The notes below the pieces were generated by a model. It was not told where the DNA came from. It worked only from the letters and a program-made list of their open reading frames with translations, and searched no databases. A DNA stretch of 64,000 nt, taken from the NCBI GenBank assembly GCA_005223185.1, contig NJBN01000001.1, forward strand, positions 567,365 to 631,364, given 5' to 3'. Position numbers and translations under genes: made by a program. Positions 53,145 through 61,408 of the stretch are shown here, in pieces (position 1 is the first letter of the stretch; each line of letters begins with the position of its first letter). This DNA is from a candidate division LCP-89 bacterium B3_LCP (GTDB lineage Bacteria; Electryoneota; B3-LCP).

Positions 53145-54710
53145 ATGGGACCCTTAACACTGATAACTTTCTTACCCGCTGTGGGAGCCGCCGTCATCGG
53201 GCTGCTGCCGGCAAAGAACCACAATCTGATAAGATACACCGCTCTGGTGACGACTCTGATCGTGCTGATAATCGCCGGCGCGCTGTATCCGCAATTCAGC
53301 CGCACTGGTTTCGGCATCAACGAAGAAGCCAGCTTCCAGTTCGTCGAACACGCCAACTGGATACCGGCATTCAACATCGAATACTTCGTCGGAGTGGACG
53401 GACTATCCTTCCCCATGGTGCTGCTGACCGCGCTGCTGAGTTTTCTCTGCATCCCGGCGTCGTTCGGCATTAAAAAGGGAGTTAAAGGTTACTTTGCCAT
53501 GTTCCTGCTGCTGGAAACCGGCATGATGGGAACCTTCGTGGCTTTGGACTTCTTCCTCTTTTATGTCTTCTGGGAGATAATGCTCCTGCCCATGTATTTC
53601 CTGATCGGAATCTGGGGCGGTCCGCGCAGAGTGTATGCTGCTATCAAATTCTTCATCTACACTCTGGTCGGTTCGGTGCTGATGCTTCTGGTCATGCTGG
53701 CTTTTTACTTCAATGTGCAGGATCCGGTGACCGGAGCCAACACCTTCAACATGCTGCACATGATGGGCCAGGATAATCATTCTACCTGGTTGAACGTTTT
53801 CAATATCCGAGCGCTGCTCTGGTTCGGTCTCTTTATCGGTTTTGCCATCAAGGTGCCGGTTTTCCCATTCCATACCTGGCTGCCTGATGCTCACGTGGAA
53901 GCGCCCACCGCCGTTTCCGTCATTCTGGCTGGCATCCTGCTGAAGATGGGAACCTACGGCATGCTGCGCATCATGTATCCGATTCTGCCTGACGCCACCA
54001 TGTCATTCCTCTGGTTCATCGCGCTCATGGGGGTGATAAACATCATCTATGGAGCCTTCTGCGCCATGGCGCAGAAAGACCTGAAGAAACTGGTGGCGTA
54101 CAGTTCCATCAGCCACATGGGTTACGTGATGCTGGGTATGGCTGCCATGACCTCCGCAGGCATCAACGGAGCGGTCTTCCAGATGTTCAATCACGGCTGC
54201 GTCACGGCTATGCTATTCCTCTTAGTGGGCGTCATCTACGAACGCGCTCACCACCGCGAAATCGCCCGCTTCGGTAATCTGTCCAACATAATGCCCAAGT
54301 ATTTAGGCATCAGTGCGGTCGCCTTCTTCGGAGCTTTGGGTCTGCCGGGACTTTCCGCCTTCATATCCGAAGCGATGGTATTCTTAGGTTCATTCCCAGT
54401 TTGGCCGGTACATACCATTCTAGCAGTATCGGGAATTATCGTCACCGCAGCTTACGTTTTGTGGACGCTGCAACGCATGTTCTTCGGTGAGGTCAAGGAT
54501 CCTGCATTGCAGAACCTATCTATCGAAGAACTGAAGAAGAAATTTCCGGAAATTAACGGCCGCGAACTGTTTACTCTGATCCCGCTGGCGATCATCATCA
54601 TCTTCTTAGGTATCTGGCCCCATCCGGTCCTGAACCTGATGAACGCCTCATTAGTGCATCTGATCGATATTGTCAAGGTTGCACCGGGAAGTATGGCGGG
54701 GTTGTTTTGA
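53145..54710 (+). CDS. nuoM: NADH-quinone oxidoreductase subunit M
   Basis: The 521-residue antiporter-like subunit has FFLFYVFWEIMLLPMYFLIG, FPFHTWLPDAHVEAPTAVSV and the Lys/His-bearing SSISHMGYVMLGMAAMTSAG. The ATG at 53145 matches the usual NuoM start (MGPLTLITFLPAVGAAVIGL) with AGGAGA upstream; an extension to 53064 is a Pro/Arg-rich readthrough and is rejected. It is the last nuo gene in the window. The expected nuoN does not follow. Confidence 0.96.
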   Translation: MGPLTLITFLPAVGAAVIGLLPAKNHNLIRYTALVTTLIVLIIAGALYPQFSRTGFGINEEASFQFVEHANWIPAFNIEYFVGVDGLSFPMVLLTALLSFLCIPASFGIKKGVKGYFAMFLLLETGMMGTFVALDFFLFYVFWEIMLLPMYFLIGIWGGPRRVYAAIKFFIYTLVGSVLMLLVMLAFYFNVQDPVTGANTFNMLHMMGQDNHSTWLNVFNIRALLWFGLFIGFAIKVPVFPFHTWLPDAHVEAPTAVSVILAGILLKMGTYGMLRIMYPILPDATMSFLWFIALMGVINIIYGAFCAMAQKDLKKLVAYSSISHMGYVMLGMAAMTSAGINGAVFQMFNHGCVTAMLFLLVGVIYERAHHREIARFGNLSNIMPKYLGISAVAFFGALGLPGLSAFISEAMVFLGSFPVWPVHTILAVSGIIVTAAYVLWTLQRMFFGEVKDPALQNLSIEELKKKFPEINGRELFTLIPLAIIIIFLGIWPHPVLNLMNASLVHLIDIVKVAPGSMAGLF

Positions 54711-55124
54711 TACCCTGATTGGGGTGGCATAGGCGCAAGCGACCCCGACTATGGAAATAGGTAAGATGGTATTGATGAAGTAGTTGTCTGAACCGCGGAT
54801 TCACGCAGATTTCACGGATTTCGCAGATTATGGATGGTCATTCCGGACAGCGATCCGGAAACCAGTAACTAGGCGCAGCGCTGAAGCACTGCGCTACGGA
54901 TATTCAGAACCCCGCTAAAGCGGGCTATGGCTAAGTGGAAGGATTATAGGTTATTGGGGGAGGATAGGCATTCCTGCCTGTCCTGACCTTTGTTGTCAGA
55001 TAAGAATATCTAACCTCCCCGGTGAAGACAGCGTCAGGTAACATCCTGCCTGTGCGGGACAGGCTCCCCGTCTTTGGCGTCCAAGACTTGACGCAACTTG
55101 GTAAACACAGATTAGACTTACATT
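54711..55124. repeat. Repeat-packed gap after nuoM
   Basis: In order: a 24-base T9SS-tail remnant (54760-54783); TCTGAACCGCGGATT-type tandem units (54787-54830); an ATTCCGGACAGCGATCCGGAA hairpin (about 54840-54860); AGCGCTGAAGCACTGCGCT with CCCCGCTAAAGCGGG (54877-54937); AGGATAGGCATTCCTGCCTG (54956-54982); and GCGTCAGGT...GACTTGACGCAAC (55031-55097). No nuoN or other gene is present. Confidence 0.65.
54760..54783 (+). pseudogene. Minimal remnant of a T9SS sorting tail
   Basis: The bases encode GKMVLMK and a TAG, identical in protein to the last seven residues of the sorting tails at 22971, 24618 and 39533. The preceding 45 bases contain GGGGTGGCATAGGCGCAAGC-type sequence but no tail. It is a scar of a lost cargo gene, or of a tail fragment carried with repeats. 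Confidence 0.55.
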
Positions 55125-55639
55125 ATGACTATTTTCATTGTAATTATCACTTCCTCTCTATTATTGTTTTTCCTAATTAGGCTGCTGTTTGTACAATACC
55201 TTAAAAAAGAAGCAGTTGCCTGTGCAAAGAGTTATTTGAACAAAGCCATAAACAACAGGTTTGAGGCGTTGGAAGTAGCAGGGATATTCTTAGTTATTTT
55301 CATAAGATTGACAGAGAGTCAGTTATTGTACTCTTCCTTAATCAAGGAAATAAATGTGTCCATACAGAAGTTAGATTCGGGGATAATACTTCAGTAAACT
55401 TTCCCACTGATTCTATAATTGATATTGCAGAGACCAAAGATTCAACAAAAATATTTCTTGCTCATAACCATCCAGGTGACAGAGCAACGCCATCTGATTA
55501 TGATGTCCAACATGCGGCAGCATTATATCTATCATTGCCAACGGATTTTCAACTTGTAGACGATTTAGTGTGGTGTCGAGGAAAAGTGAAATCAGTTATG
55601 AACACACACCGATTTAAGCAGATGGTAAGAATGTACTGA
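55125..55639 (+). pseudogene. Membrane-anchored JAB/RadC-like (MPN+) protein, frameshifted
   Basis: The first frame starts at ATG 55125 with a hydrophobic N-terminus (FIVIITSSLLLFFLIRLLFV) and charged helix. Near 55265-55270 homology moves to another frame, reading GSSRDILSYFHKIDRESVIV, then a JAMM metal site AHNHPGDRATPSDYD and LVDDLVWCRGKVKSV, ending at TGA 55637-55639. The combined product would be about 170 residues, similar to RadC-type JAB-domain proteins. The frame without the shift stops at 55397. MPN+ proteins are zinc isopeptidases or DNA-repair-associated proteins; this copy is probably inactive unless the shift is a sequence error. Confidence 0.65.
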
Positions 55640-55701
55640 GTAGTTTAACCATACGCATAGCGATAACAGATTCATAATTCATACTTTAATAGAGTCGCCC
55701 C

Positions 55702-56214
55702 ATGCCCAAACCCACCCAAATAAAAGGTAAAATCTGGCTGGTGGATCATGACAACATCGACACTGACATGATCTTCCACAATAAGCATCTGCATATCACC
55801 AAATTGGAGGAGATGGGTCCTTTCACCTTCGGTAATCTGGAAGGCTGGACGGATTTTCCGAAGAAGGTAAAGACTGGTGATCTGGTTTTGGCAGGTGAGA
55901 ATTTCGGATCGGGATCATCGCGCCAGCAGGCTGTGGATTGTTTCACTTCGCTGGGCGTTCCTTTGATCATCGGAGAATCGTTCGGCGCCATCTACAAGCG
56001 TAACGCCATTAACGCTGGCATGGCGTTGATGGAATGTCCTGGACTGAAGGAATCGAGTCTGGAGTCCGGTGATGAAATCGATGTGGACTTGGTGACAGGC
56101 GAGATTAAATGTTCGGCGAAAAGCATCACCCTGCAGGGCAAACCCTTCTCATCCGTGCAGATGGATATCTATCAAGCGGGTGGGCTGTTTGAGTATGGGA
56201 GGAGTGTGGGGTAG
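55702..56214 (+). CDS. Aconitase-superfamily small subunit (LeuD/HacB-like)
   Basis: The 170-residue swivel-domain protein carries DHDNIDTDMIFHNKHL (the substrate-specificity loop region), AGENFGSGSSRQQAVDCFTS, and ESFGAIYKRNAINAG. This matches small subunits of 3-isopropylmalate dehydratase, homoaconitase and related dehydratases. The loop HNKHLHIT lacks the YLRT typical of isopropylmalate or homoaconitate enzymes, so the substrate is uncertain. No large subunit is nearby. It is bordered on both sides by repeats, and the ribosome binding site is weak. Confidence 0.85.
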   Translation: MPKPTQIKGKIWLVDHDNIDTDMIFHNKHLHITKLEEMGPFTFGNLEGWTDFPKKVKTGDLVLAGENFGSGSSRQQAVDCFTSLGVPLIIGESFGAIYKRNAINAGMALMECPGLKESSLESGDEIDVDLVTGEIKCSAKSITLQGKPFSSVQMDIYQAGGLFEYGRSVG

Positions 56215-56544
56215 AGAATTTTTATAGCGTCAGGTCACACTTTCCCGCCTGGGCGGGAAACCAAGACCTTACGCAACAACTAATAACTATCAATCGTTGA
56301 CACCTGTCAGATTCTGGACGCACTTCGTTTGCCAGAATGACAGGTGTGTTATACTCCGGAGTGGGATGGGACCCGAAGGCAGAGGACTGACAAAACAGGG
56401 AAATATGCCCAGCGCTGAAGCACTGGGCTACGGATTATTCGAAACCCCGCTAAAGCGGGCTATGAACAAATGAGAAATCCATTTGGAAAGCGTCAGGTCA
56501 CACCCGTCTTCGGCGTCCAAGACCTGACACAACAGGGATTTATC
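56215..56544. repeat. Repeat-packed gap between leuD-like gene and dtd
   Basis: The 330 bases hold GCGTCAGGT...GACCTTACGCAAC around CCCGCCTGGGCGGG (56227-56278); a hairpin CACCTGTCAGATTCTGG / CCAGAATGACAGGTG (56301-56346); AGCGCTGAAGCACTGGGCT with CCCCGCTAAAGCGGG (56407-56466); and a second GCGTCAGGT...GACCTGACACAAC (56490-56536). No gene is present. Confidence 0.65.
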
Positions 56545-56985
56545 TCACGGATACTCCAGCATCAGTGTCACCGGTCCATCGTTGACCAATTCCACCTGCA
56601 TGTGTTCACCGAAGGCTCCGATCTGGACGGGGATTCCCTCCTCTTTTAACAGTTCCACGAAGCGGATGAAGAGCGGTTCAGCAATATCAGGTGGGGCTGC
56701 TCTGGTGAAAGATGGTCGCTTCCCTCTCCGGCAATCACCCAATAGAGTAAACTGAGAAACAGCCAGAACTTCGCCCCCGATTTCTTCAAGAGATAAGTTC
56801 AACTTGCCGTCTTGATCATCATGCACCCGTAAGCCCGCTACCTTCTTCGCCATCCAGCGTAATACTTCACTGTCGTCGTCTCTTTTTATCCCTACAAGCA
56901 AGAGAGCGCCTCTCCCAATAGCGCTGGTTATTTCCTCACCAACTCTCACTTCCGCCCTGTTAACTCGCTGATATATTACGATCAT
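56545..56985 (-). CDS. dtd: D-aminoacyl-tRNA deacylase
   Basis: The 146-residue homodimeric enzyme removes D-amino acids (and Gly from tRNA-Ala) from mischarged tRNA. The family motifs SQFTL and NDGPVT are present (AVSQFTLLGDCRRGKRPSFT and VELVNDGPVTLMLEYP), forming the cross-subunit active site. AGGTGA lies just before the ATG. It is cytoplasmic and monocistronic here. A weak promoter is at 57025-57053. Confidence 0.95.
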   Translation of the reverse strand: MIVIYQRVNRAEVRVGEEITSAIGRGALLLVGIKRDDDSEVLRWMAKKVAGLRVHDDQDGKLNLSLEEIGGEVLAVSQFTLLGDCRRGKRPSFTRAAPPDIAEPLFIRFVELLKEEGIPVQIGAFGEHMQVELVNDGPVTLMLEYP

Positions 56986-57024
56986 CGATCACCTTTTCTG
57001 CTGTTGAACCGACTAATACATGTA

Positions 57025-57053
57025 AAAATAGCGATTATTAAGCAAAAAATCAA
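57025..57053 (-). promoter_or_regulatory. Possible promoter of dtd
   Basis: On the - strand TTGATT (57053-57048), a 17-base spacer and TATTTT (57030-57025), 40 bases before the start codon. It is weaker than others in the window. With the divergent promoter at 57188 it occupies the 347-base gap 56986-57332. Confidence 0.4.
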
Positions 57054-57187
57054 CCGATATTACACGTGAAATGTGACCTTAAGCACAAAGAAAGTGAGTT
57101 TATATTGTTATAATAAGACTGTAGTAGGAAAAATTGTGTTTAAATGGCTGTCAATAAAAAAATAAATGAAAAATTAAAAAAAACTAC

Positions 57188-57216
57188 TTGACAGCAGCAT
57201 AATTATTTTGTACATT
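57188..57216 (+). promoter_or_regulatory. Strong housekeeping-type promoter for the 57333 beta-helix gene
   Basis: TTGACA (57188-57193), a 17-base spacer ending TTTTG and TACATT (57211-57216). The leader is about 110 bases. GGAGGG precedes the ATG. Confidence 0.7.
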
Positions 57217-57332
57217 ATGTTTGGGAAGTATATGCCTCTCTTAAGCGTATAACTCTCTATCCGAACAGAAAGATAATATAACGAAAGGTGACAAAGAAAA
57301 GACCTTGACTTTATGACTACGGAGGGTCATCC

Positions 57333-59009
57333 ATGAAAATGCTACGTCTTTTTTCACTTCTAAGTTTCCTGATGGTTTTGAGCGCCGGTCTTTGCTATGG
57401 TACTAGCAACAATGTTCCGGTTCCATTCTCAACTATCCAGGAAGCCATCGACGCTAGTGTTGATAGCGATACTGTGCTCGTCGATGAAGGTACCTATCTT
57501 GAAAACATCGACTTTTCAGGAAAGAACATCATTGTAACCAGCCAGTACATCTTCACCGAAGATTCTGCCTCGATAGTGAATACGGTAATCGATGCGCAGA
57601 ACAGCGGCGCTTGCGCGTCCATGATGTCCGGTGAGACAAATGACGCCGTCCTGATGGGATTCACCCTGATGAACGGAACGGGTCATATCTATGAACCCGG
57701 TTACGGCACTTACTACGTCGGTGGTGGAGTCTTCATACTGGAATCATCTCCCACCATTCAGTACAACCTGATCAAAAATAACGATACAGTTGATGGTGGT
57801 GCGGGTATCTTCATTGCTGAAGGTGATCCGATCATCCAGTACAACTACATCGTGGAAAACTACACGCTGGTTTACAGTTGCGGCGCTGGTATGTTGATAA
57901 AGAACTCGGATGCAGCGGTGATTGCGCACAACTATATCCAGGACAATCTTGCCATACACGCTGGCGGAATCGGCTTGAAGAATGCTTCCCCCGAAATCAC
58001 GCGAAACGTCATTACCAACAATGCCGCTTCGTCTCAAGGTGGTGGTCTGAAGTTGTATTCCGGGTCCAATCCCACCATCATCAATAATACCATATCCGAC
58101 AACTGCGCCAATTCCCAATTGGGCGGCGGAATCTACGTTGCGGATAGTTCGGGATGTGTCTTCATGAACAACATCATCTCCTTCACAGATGAAGGTGGTG
58201 GTTTTGTATCGGCGACCATGGGCGTCATTGACATATCCTACAATCTGTTCCATGAGAACGTTGATGGTGATTACATCAATCTTCTGCCTGGCCCTGGTGA
58301 CACAGTTGGTGATCCGGCTTACGTCGGCGGCGATCCCTTCGACTATCATCTGACGGAAACATCTGCTGCCATTGACGTCGGAAATCCAGATATCATGTAC
58401 AACGATCCCGACGGCACGCGCAATGACGTGGGCGCTTTCTACTATGACCAGAGTCCACCCACGCCGGTCGAACTGACCTATTTCAGCGCCAACGTTACCG
58501 AAGATGGTGTGCTGCTCAGTTGGAATACAGCATCTGAAATAGATTGCTACGAATGGACCGTTCAGCGCGATGGTGAAGCTATAGCAGTTCTACCTGGACA
58601 CGGCACCACGGTCGATCCGCAGTCCTACAGCTACCTGGATAACGTAGGCGCGGGGACGTACGTCTATCAGTTGAAGGAAACGGATATCGGCGGCGCTGTT
58701 ACTTTCAGTGACCCGGTTGTGGTTACTGTGGGAGCCACACTTGCGTCTGAATTCAGCCTCAGGCAGAATTATCCCAACCCCTTCAATCCGGAGACCGCGA
58801 TTGTTTATTCGCTGCCGGAAGGTTCCGATGTGGTCGTTAACATATATAATACTTCCGGCGCTTTGGTCAAGGAACTGGTTAGTGGTTATCAAGTTGCGGG
58901 TTTACACACTGTTACCTGGAACGCGGAAGATATGCCCAGTGGTTCCTATATCTGCCGGATGTTGATTAACGGTCAGACTTACTGCACGACTATGACTTTA
59001 CTGAAATAA
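57333..59009 (+). CDS. Secreted right-handed beta-helix protein with T9SS sorting tail
   Basis: The 558-residue protein has a signal peptide (about 1-23, ending LCYG). The beta-helix domain (about 25-365) opens VPVPFSTIQEAIDASVDSDT, the usual start of pectate-lyase-like or DUF1565 surface proteins, and ends AIDVGNPDIMYNDPDGTRND. An FN3-like region (about 375-460, PVELTYFSANVTEDGVLLSW) and a T9SS tail (about 469-558, YPNPFNPETAIVYSLP) follow. It lacks the shared stalk module. No catalytic acid cluster typical of lyases can be pointed out, so it is probably adhesive or glycan-binding. Confidence 0.83.
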   Translation: MKMLRLFSLLSFLMVLSAGLCYGTSNNVPVPFSTIQEAIDASVDSDTVLVDEGTYLENIDFSGKNIIVTSQYIFTEDSASIVNTVIDAQNSGACASMMSGETNDAVLMGFTLMNGTGHIYEPGYGTYYVGGGVFILESSPTIQYNLIKNNDTVDGGAGIFIAEGDPIIQYNYIVENYTLVYSCGAGMLIKNSDAAVIAHNYIQDNLAIHAGGIGLKNASPEITRNVITNNAASSQGGGLKLYSGSNPTIINNTISDNCANSQLGGGIYVADSSGCVFMNNIISFTDEGGGFVSATMGVIDISYNLFHENVDGDYINLLPGPGDTVGDPAYVGGDPFDYHLTETSAAIDVGNPDIMYNDPDGTRNDVGAFYYDQSPPTPVELTYFSANVTEDGVLLSWNTASEIDCYEWTVQRDGEAIAVLPGHGTTVDPQSYSYLDNVGAGTYVYQLKETDIGGAVTFSDPVVVTVGATLASEFSLRQNYPNPFNPETAIVYSLPEGSDVVVNIYNTSGALVKELVSGYQVAGLHTVTWNAEDMPSGSYICRMLINGQTYCTTMTLLK

Positions 59010-59040
59010 ATCAGTACCCCCTGATGACCCTCTACATAAA

Positions 59041-59075
59041 AGAGGCTTAACCGGATTCGGTTAAGCCTCTTTTTA
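59041..59075. terminator. Bidirectional intrinsic terminator
   Basis: AGAGGCTTAACC (59041-59052), loop GGATTC and GGTTAAGCCTCT (59059-59070) form a perfect 12-base stem with A-rich and T-rich flanks. It lies between the convergent beta-helix and helicase-associated genes. Confidence 0.88.
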
Positions 59076-59102
59076 TATTTAATTATTACCTTTCTATGTT
59101 GG

Positions 59103-61232
59103 CTACATTGTTCTCGGTGTATATCCCGCCCGGCGAAGTTCCTCAACCAGTTTAGTTAAATCAACGTCGCGCCGTAGTAAAGCGCGTTTTTCACTGTCTC
59201 TTTCCTTGAAAACGGAATTGAATTGCTTATTCACGAGCAATTCATCGAGCAGGTTATGATTGTTTACTTCCAGTCTGATCGGTTCTCCACCTATCAAAAT
59301 ATGTCCAGCCTTCTCATTGACCTCTTCCAGCAGGTGGACACCGTTATGAGGCACCGGATTCTTACTGTTGGTATTGAGGAAGTCCTGCATCTCCTGGATG
59401 GATAATCCTTCAGCTAATCCCCGGCGTATGGATGCTCTATTTAGCAGGATCCTTCCTTTTTGATCGTCGGTGAATCTCGCCAGGTAGAACTGTTTTTCCA
59501 GCGGGAAGTTGGACGGTACGATTATCTCCAGGTTCGGCTGAATACTTAAAGATCCCACTTCTTCGGTTGCCGCAAACGGTTCAATATCCGCTTTGCAACC
59601 TAACAACCAGGCGCCGATCTCCGTCAACCGAAATAGATCAGTGCGTTGAATTGCTACAGTAGTCGTGTCCACAAGACCTATCCATGTCAAGGACCTCTCT
59701 ATGTTAGACTTAACCAGACGGTACTTCTCGCGCAAGGGATCACTCGCTATAGTCTGTATCTCCTCTACACGAAAAGCTCTTTCGCGGTTACAGATTTTAT
59801 CGAAGAATACCTTCATTTCGACCCACTGTCCTATGGTGCATTCCCATAACATCCGCAATATCGCCCGCCGAAAGCCGAATACTTGCTGCGAATCCCCTTT
59901 TTGCAGCACACCCTGAAGGGGGCTGGAATCACGATCATTCCAGGATGCATTATTGCGGTAGAAAGCCCAGAAATCACGATAAAACGCAGAAATATCCTGA
60001 ACGAGGAGGATGTTGGCGACGTTTATTTTCCACCTTTCGTTTTCCGGATAGATGATTTCCCGTTCATAAGCGTACAGGAATAAGAAATCTAAGTAGTGAT
60101 ACGCATCGATTGGCTGACCTTCAAGGCGATCTAAGATGCGCTTCAGGTTCTTCTTATGCATGCCGCCTTTTCGAATGACTCCAACTTCACAGCGTACTAA
60201 GTGATTCAAGAGCTGCTGGAAATCGATCCATAGAGTTGGCTTCTCCTTTCCTCGAGAACCTAAAGCGAAATCCTCATCTGGCGAAACAAACAGTGGCATG
60301 GCGGGAAGTTGATCTGAATATTTCTCCTTGAAATTCGACCGGATGATATATGACATCTCACGTGGCAGCCTGTAGTAGAGTTGTTTTACTTCCTTCCGCC
60401 CGATCTTCTCTGTCTGTATTTTAACGTCAACTAAACCAAATTCATCACGAAGATGTTTTAGACTCTGTAGCAATGTCTCTTCTACGCCTTCGGTGCAAAA
60501 GAGAGAATACTCATACATGAACTCTTCGGGAAGCAATCCTTCTGGGTGGAGCGCCAGGATCTTTAGGAGCTTACGTTCATTTGTGTCAAGTGAATCAAAG
60601 AAGCGCCGCAGTTTGGACAGATTGCGAAGCTGTTCCTTCAGCCAAGGGACTACAATGTGATTTCTGGCTAACTTTTTAACGTCTCCGTCAAAGACTCTTA
60701 CCAGGTTGTAAAGCTGTTCTTTTTTCCTTTTCGGCAGGATTGAACCGTATTTCCCCTCTAAGTAAGAAGGGAGTTCCAATATCTCCATGCAGGAATCGAG
60801 AATGAAGAATCGAGCTGAAGATTGTACACGAGGCGCCTGTCTGCATTCCCAGACAAGTCCGCGCTCTAAAAGTGGGTTTAGCAGGAATCTTAGTTTTTCA
60901 TTCTCTTCGACGGGAAAACCAGCTTTCAATTCCTCCATGGTGATATAACCGCTTTCTGATATGACGTAGAGAAGCAGGTCATAACTCCGTTTGGGCAGGC
61001 GGTCGAGAATGACGGCAACCTTTTTGCCGTTCTTCATCGCCCTGGTTAATTGCTTCTCAATTCGCTCTAAGGACCCAATCATGGCATCATTCGATCCTAT
61101 CCAGTATGCCGCCATTCGTCTTTTTGTGCTTTCCTGTAAAAGCGGCAGTCCGTCTTTAATGGCTTCAAATTGAGCCTTCTTATAGAGCAGATAGGGTTCT
61201 TCGATTCTTTTGATTTTATCTTTCTGTGTCAT
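59103..61232 (-). CDS. Helicase-associated-domain protein (XPB/Ssl2-like N-terminal domain family), no helicase motor
   Basis: The 709-residue cytoplasmic protein has several winged-helix-like segments (for example ERKLLKILALHPEGLLPEEF and SYDLLLYVISESGYITMEEL). Its C-terminal 200 residues match the helicase_C_3 / XPB-like pattern: SLSIQPNLEIIVPSNFPLEK, LNRASIRRGLAEGLSIQEMQ and NPVPHNGVHLLEEVNEKAGH. In actinobacteria and others this domain is a stand-alone protein or precedes an XPB-type helicase. No Walker A or DEAD box is seen, and no helicase gene is adjacent. A role in DNA repair or transcription is inference. Confidence 0.7.
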   Translation of the reverse strand: MTQKDKIKRIEEPYLLYKKAQFEAIKDGLPLLQESTKRRMAAYWIGSNDAMIGSLERIEKQLTRAMKNGKKVAVILDRLPKRSYDLLLYVISESGYITMEELKAGFPVEENEKLRFLLNPLLERGLVWECRQAPRVQSSARFFILDSCMEILELPSYLEGKYGSILPKRKKEQLYNLVRVFDGDVKKLARNHIVVPWLKEQLRNLSKLRRFFDSLDTNERKLLKILALHPEGLLPEEFMYEYSLFCTEGVEETLLQSLKHLRDEFGLVDVKIQTEKIGRKEVKQLYYRLPREMSYIIRSNFKEKYSDQLPAMPLFVSPDEDFALGSRGKEKPTLWIDFQQLLNHLVRCEVGVIRKGGMHKKNLKRILDRLEGQPIDAYHYLDFLFLYAYEREIIYPENERWKINVANILLVQDISAFYRDFWAFYRNNASWNDRDSSPLQGVLQKGDSQQVFGFRRAILRMLWECTIGQWVEMKVFFDKICNRERAFRVEEIQTIASDPLREKYRLVKSNIERSLTWIGLVDTTTVAIQRTDLFRLTEIGAWLLGCKADIEPFAATEEVGSLSIQPNLEIIVPSNFPLEKQFYLARFTDDQKGRILLNRASIRRGLAEGLSIQEMQDFLNTNSKNPVPHNGVHLLEEVNEKAGHILIGGEPIRLEVNNHNLLDELLVNKQFNSVFKERDSEKRALLRRDVDLTKLVEELRRAGYTPRTM

Positions 61233-61408
61233 TTTGTTGTATGTTAGATATGAATGGGATTCAGCAATAAAAGTGGGTCTGTTTTCATGGTACTTGAAAG
61301 CTCATCAACTCACTTTGTTTAATCCCAATTTGAGTTTTTAAAGGTTATAATTATGATGTCAGCAGTCTAAACCGCCCAAGGAGTGACTTTGTTCTGCCCA
61401 AATGTAAA

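Noticed and set aside
54711-55701. A divergent nuoN after nuoM
   Set aside because: No frame encodes a long run of membrane helices; the space holds repeats and a JAB-domain pseudogene.
57744-58349. A 201-residue reading frame on the - strand inside the 57333 beta-helix gene
   Set aside because: It is the complement of a repetitive beta-helix gene with good signal peptide and tail; there is no ribosome binding site and the composition is Val/Ile-rich noise.
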